A stretch of 64,000 nt of DNA from Phenylobacterium sp. (GTDB taxonomy: Bacteria; Pseudomonadota; Alphaproteobacteria; Caulobacterales; Caulobacteraceae), in NCBI RefSeq assembly GCF_019636135.1, contig NZ_JAHBYD010000005.1, positions 1 to 64,000 on the forward strand. The letters run 5' to 3'. Below the pieces are notes generated by a model. That model did not search any database, was not told the DNA's origin, and worked only from the letters and a program-made list of their open reading frames with translations. This document shows positions 61,600 to 64,000 of the stretch, one piece after another (position 1 is the stretch's first letter; each line of letters opens with the position of its first letter). The position numbers and the translations under genes are program-made.

Positions 61600-62188
61600 A
61601 CCGCCCGTCGCGGTCTTTGATGCCTGCGTCCTCTATCCCTTCCACCTGCGGAATCTGCTGATCCAGTGCGCCTTCGACGGCCTGGTTGAAGCGCGCTGGA
61701 CGGACGACATCCATGCTGAATGGATGCGCAATCTGGCCGCCAACTCCCCGAACATACCCCTCGCAAGGCTTGAGATCACGCGCGACAAGATGAAGGCGGT
61801 TCTGCCAGATGCCGATGTCGTTACGCACAAGGCGTTGATATCGAGCCTCTCACTGCCAGACCCTGATGACAGGCATGTTCTCGCAGCGGCAATCGCAGGC
61901 GGCGCCGGGATGATCGTGACCTGGAACCTGAAAGACTTTCCTGCCTCGCATATAGCCGCGCATGGGACACAGGCTGTGGCACCGGATGCTTTCCTCTCCG
62001 GTCTGCACAAAACTCAGCCGGAAGCGCTGATCGACAGCGTCGGTCGGGCGCGACAAAATCTTCGGCGCACAGCCCCATCCGTCGAAGAGTTCATAAGCAC
62101 GATCGAAGCCCAGGGCCTCGTCGATTTCGCGTCCATCCTTCGACGCCAAAAGACACGCCTGAGCGGCAAGCCGATATCACGTCCCTAA
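61589..62188 (+). CDS. PIN-domain ribonuclease toxin
   Basis: The 199-residue protein has the PIN acidic set: Asp11 in VAVFDACVLYP, Glu44 in IHAEWM, Asp93/Asp94 in LPDPDDRHVLAAAI, and Asp117-region in TWNLKDFP. These bind Mg2+ for RNA cleavage. It is longer than VapC (about 130 residues), with a 75-residue C-terminal extension (VEEFISTIEAQGLVDFASILRRQ) that may contact the antitoxin. The start at 61589 lies inside the antitoxin gene. The pair likely stabilises the mobile element. Confidence 0.85.
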   Translation: MAYRPPVAVFDACVLYPFHLRNLLIQCAFDGLVEARWTDDIHAEWMRNLAANSPNIPLARLEITRDKMKAVLPDADVVTHKALISSLSLPDPDDRHVLAAAIAGGAGMIVTWNLKDFPASHIAAHGTQAVAPDAFLSGLHKTQPEALIDSVGRARQNLRRTAPSVEEFISTIEAQGLVDFASILRRQKTRLSGKPISRP

Positions 62189-62234
62189 CGTAGAGCCTGC
62201 GTGCGCAGAATTTGCATTACGACATCATCCGGGA

Positions 62235-62377
62235 GGGGAAAGCCTTCCCCTGCGACCGAGCCTAACGTCTCGGCCGACCCCTTCGAGCGGGGAGATCCCC
62301 GCAACGCCCCCAGAGTGAGAGAGCGGACCGGGTTTCCGTGACGGGAAAAGGTCGGGAGAGAGGCTCCCGCGCCCGTC
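62235..62377 (+). ncRNA. Strongly structured leader upstream of the DUF932 gene (candidate RNA or single-strand element)
   Basis: Consecutive stems can be drawn: 62235-62250 (GGGGAA/TTCCCC), 62256-62273 (CCGAG/CTCGG), 62287-62302 (GCGGGG/CCCCGC with AGAT loop), and 62353-62369 (CGGGAG/CTCCCG), the last enclosed by 62340-62345 (GACGGG) with 62372-62377 (CCCGTC). TTTCC 62333-62337 with GGAAA 62344-62348 would compete with that outer stem. The ribosome site GGAG (62380-62383) comes right after. The density of exact stems and a possible either/or pairing suggest a functional RNA, or a folded single-stranded DNA promoter used after conjugative transfer. Not matched to a known class. Confidence 0.5.
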
Positions 62378-62392
62378 ATGGAGTCCTGTCCC

Positions 62393-63586
62393 ATGAACAT
62401 GCAGCTTCTCGACGCCCGCCAGACTCCCAGCGGCGGCTACAAGGTCGATGTCACCCGCGGCCAACGCGTTGGCCGCGTCTCCTCCGAATGGTTCTCCCGC
62501 CCCGCCGATGAGCGCTACCTGTCGCTGTCCGAGCTGGCCCGGTCTGCGCGCGCGCGCGCCGATCGCAGCCGGACCCGCGTCGTCGAAAGCGCGCTGATCC
62601 ATGTCGAGGCCAACCGCAACGACCCGGAGCGGCTGGCGCTGATGCTCCCCGGCGCGGAGGCGCCGGTCGTTCCAACACACTGGTCCTTCGGGCAGCTCGC
62701 CAGCCTGGTCGGCGCACCGGCTGCCTATCTGCGCCAGCTTCCCACCGCGCTCGCCGGCATCAACCTGCAATACGGCCTGACCTCGAACCGGGCCGAACAG
62801 ATCAAGACGTTCGAGACCGACGACGGTCGTATCGAACTGCGCGCCGTCACCGGACCGGACTATGGTCGCATCTTCGACCACGAACTGGTCGAGGCCGTGC
62901 AGCGCATCGCCGGCAATGGCACCGGCGACACGCGTTGGAAGGTGCCAGGCGTCCTCGACTGGTCGACCGGGATATACAATCCCCGTGTCGACATCACGAA
63001 GGACACGACAACGCTCTATGCTTCGGACCGCGACGTCTTCCTCTTCCTCGTCGACGATCTCAATCCCATCGAGGCCGGCCGCCTGCCGGACGGATCGCCC
63101 GATCTCTACTTCCGCGGCTTCTATTGTTGGAACTCGGAAGTCGGCGCCAAGACGCTCGGCATGGCCAGCTTCTATCTGCGCGCGGTCTGCCAAAACAGGA
63201 ATCTGTGGGGCGTCGAGGATTTCGAGGAAATAACCATCCGTCACAGCAAATATGCCGCCAACCGCTTCGCCCATGAGGCGGCGCCGGCGTTGCTGAACTT
63301 CGCCAATTCCTCGCCCATGCCCTTCGTCAACGGCATCAAGGCCGCGCGCGAGCGGATCGTCGCCAGGACCGACGAGGACCGCACCGACTTCCTGCGCCGG
63401 CGCGGCTTCTCCAAGGCCGAGAGCGGCAAAATTATCGACACGGTGCTGGCCGAGGAAGGCCGTCCGCCCGAGACCATCTTCGATTTCGTCCAGGGCATCA
63501 CCGCCGTCGCGCGCGACAAGCCGCATCAGGACGCGCGCCTGGATATGGAGGGAAAGGCCAAGAAATTGCTTGATCGGGCTGCCTAA
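62393..63586 (+). CDS. DUF932-family protein of mobile elements
   Basis: The 397-residue protein is of the DUF932 (phage/plasmid-like TIGR03299-related) type: SLSELARSARARADRSRTRVVESALIHVEANRNDPERLALM, GPDYGRIFDHELVEAVQRI, and SDRDVFLFLVDDLNPIEAG with YFRGFYCWNSEVGAKTLGMASFYLRAVCQNRNLWG. Genes like this are frequent in conjugative plasmids and integrative elements, often near the leading region; the biochemical role is not established. The ATG at 62393 has GGAG nine bases before. A strong terminator follows 11 bases after its stop. Confidence 0.85.
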   Translation: MNMQLLDARQTPSGGYKVDVTRGQRVGRVSSEWFSRPADERYLSLSELARSARARADRSRTRVVESALIHVEANRNDPERLALMLPGAEAPVVPTHWSFGQLASLVGAPAAYLRQLPTALAGINLQYGLTSNRAEQIKTFETDDGRIELRAVTGPDYGRIFDHELVEAVQRIAGNGTGDTRWKVPGVLDWSTGIYNPRVDITKDTTTLYASDRDVFLFLVDDLNPIEAGRLPDGSPDLYFRGFYCWNSEVGAKTLGMASFYLRAVCQNRNLWGVEDFEEITIRHSKYAANRFAHEAAPALLNFANSSPMPFVNGIKAARERIVARTDEDRTDFLRRRGFSKAESGKIIDTVLAEEGRPPETIFDFVQGITAVARDKPHQDARLDMEGKAKKLLDRAA

Positions 63587-63597
63587 TCCCCGTGGAG

Positions 63598-63630
63598 CCG
63601 GAGATGCAGGCTTTCCGCATCTCCGGTTTT
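63598..63630 (+). terminator. Rho-independent terminator after the DUF932 gene
   Basis: A perfect 10-base stem, CCGGAGATGC (63598-63607) with GCATCTCCGG (63617-63626), a 9-base loop and TTTT at 63627-63630. It starts 11 bases after the stop codon. This is the clearest intrinsic terminator in the window. Confidence 0.88.
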
Positions 63631-63715
63631 ACCCGTTTCCTGATCGAGCATGGGTTCCCGGTAAACGAGAAACTACTGCCTGCCGAGTGAGTTATCTTCG
63701 TCAGGGAGACGATCC

Positions 63716-64000
63716 ATGAGCTACGCTCGCTTCGCCGCAATGATCGCGACTTCTACGGCGGTGATGTTCGGGCTCATGTATCTGAACACTTACGCCCTCG
63801 ACCACGTTCTGTTCAGTCAGACCCGCATTTGGATGGCATTTGTCATGGGCGCTGTAATGGCGGTCATCATGCTCGGCTTCATGTGGAGTATGTACAAGAA
63901 CCGCAGCTTCAACATCGCCATCCTCGCTGGGGCAGTTGTTGTCTTCGCCGGGGCCCTCTGGCTGGTGCGCAGCCAGGAGACCGTCGACGACGTAAGCTAT
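63716..64000 (+). CDS. DUF305-family membrane protein, N-terminal part (cut by window end)
   Basis: The frame is open from the ATG at 63716 (GGGAG site at 63704-63708) to the window end, 95 codons. It starts MSYARFAAMIATSTAVMFGL and has three helices (near 8-25, 38-58 and 68-85), ending LVRSQETVDDVSY. This N-terminus is that of membrane-bound DUF305 proteins, whose later part carries a His/Met-rich four-helix domain often found with copper or other metal-resistance genes on mobile DNA. The DUF305 domain itself would lie beyond the window. Confidence 0.75.
   Translation, partial: MSYARFAAMIATSTAVMFGLMYLNTYALDHVLFSQTRIWMAFVMGAVMAVIMLGFMWSMYKNRSFNIAILAGAVVVFAGALWLVRSQETVDDVSY

Noticed and set aside
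62235..62377. Origin of transfer (oriT)
   Set aside because: Stems are present but no relaxase gene or nick-site consensus can be seen nearby, so the simpler call of structured leader is kept.

Overview
The window is a GC-rich alphaproteobacterial chromosome segment, most likely from the Caulobacterales (Phenylobacterium or Caulobacter relatives). The evidence is the gene order miaB-phoH-ybeY-corC-lnt-metK-trmB, a chvI-chvG-hprK-EIIA(Man)-HPr block with the short alphaproteobacterial HPr kinase, a FlmA/FlmB-type flagellin-sugar pair, a Fur without zinc-binding CxxC pairs, and CtrA-like and GANTC motifs in promoters. Genus is inferred from memory of gene order, not from a search.

Layout. 1-12.7 kb is mostly housekeeping: the end of putA, an FAD oxidoreductase, an SLC13/RCK permease, nrdA with a dense regulatory region, murJ, trpS, a stress protein, a DUF885 lipoprotein/peptidase-like protein, nfuA, tsaB and rimI. 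12.8-22 kb carries fur, the tightly overlapping miaB-phoH-ybeY-corC run, lnt, metK, trmB and ppa. 22-27.5 kb is accessory: an autoregulated ArsR/SRPBCC/small membrane protein operon, a GPH symporter, a glycosyltransferase-like protein, VanZ, a HAD hydrolase and phhB. 27.6-29.9 kb holds pseB/pseC for pseudaminic-type sugar. 30-35.5 kb joins a large unknown protein to the ChvI/ChvG envelope-stress system and its nitrogen/carbon PTS partners. 35.6-50.7 kb has an AraC regulator, a YtrA-type GntR/ABC exporter operon with a clear operator, an M3 peptidase, cystathionine beta-synthase and gamma-lyase (reverse transsulfuration), a LysR/cupin/MFS group, and a HupE-type membrane protein pair. 50.8-59.5 kb is a surface-glycan cluster: dTDP-Fuc3N enzymes (FdtA, FdtB), sulfotransferase, methyltransferase, FemAB-like acyltransferase, two glycosyltransferases and an odd 753-residue fusion protein.

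At 59.49 kb the chromosome meets a mobile element. The 3' half of a tRNA-Arg(CCG) gene, cut in the anticodon loop, marks the attachment site. Beyond it come phased direct repeats, a tyrosine integrase, a helix-turn-helix/PIN toxin-antitoxin pair, a DUF932 gene behind a strongly structured leader, a perfect terminator and the start of a DUF305 membrane protein. Base use is visibly less GC-rich here. The element runs off the right end of the window.

Two themes cut across the window. Many genes overlap by 4 bases (ATGA, GTGA or TTGA), so operons can be read with confidence. Large imperfect or perfect inverted repeats of several families sit in most gene-to-gene gaps, particularly behind convergent genes, where they could act as bidirectional terminators. 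The best candidates for something not yet described are the folded leader ahead of the DUF932 gene and the 753-residue fusion with a hydrolase-like domain that has lost its nucleophile while an intact paralogue sits divergently beside it.
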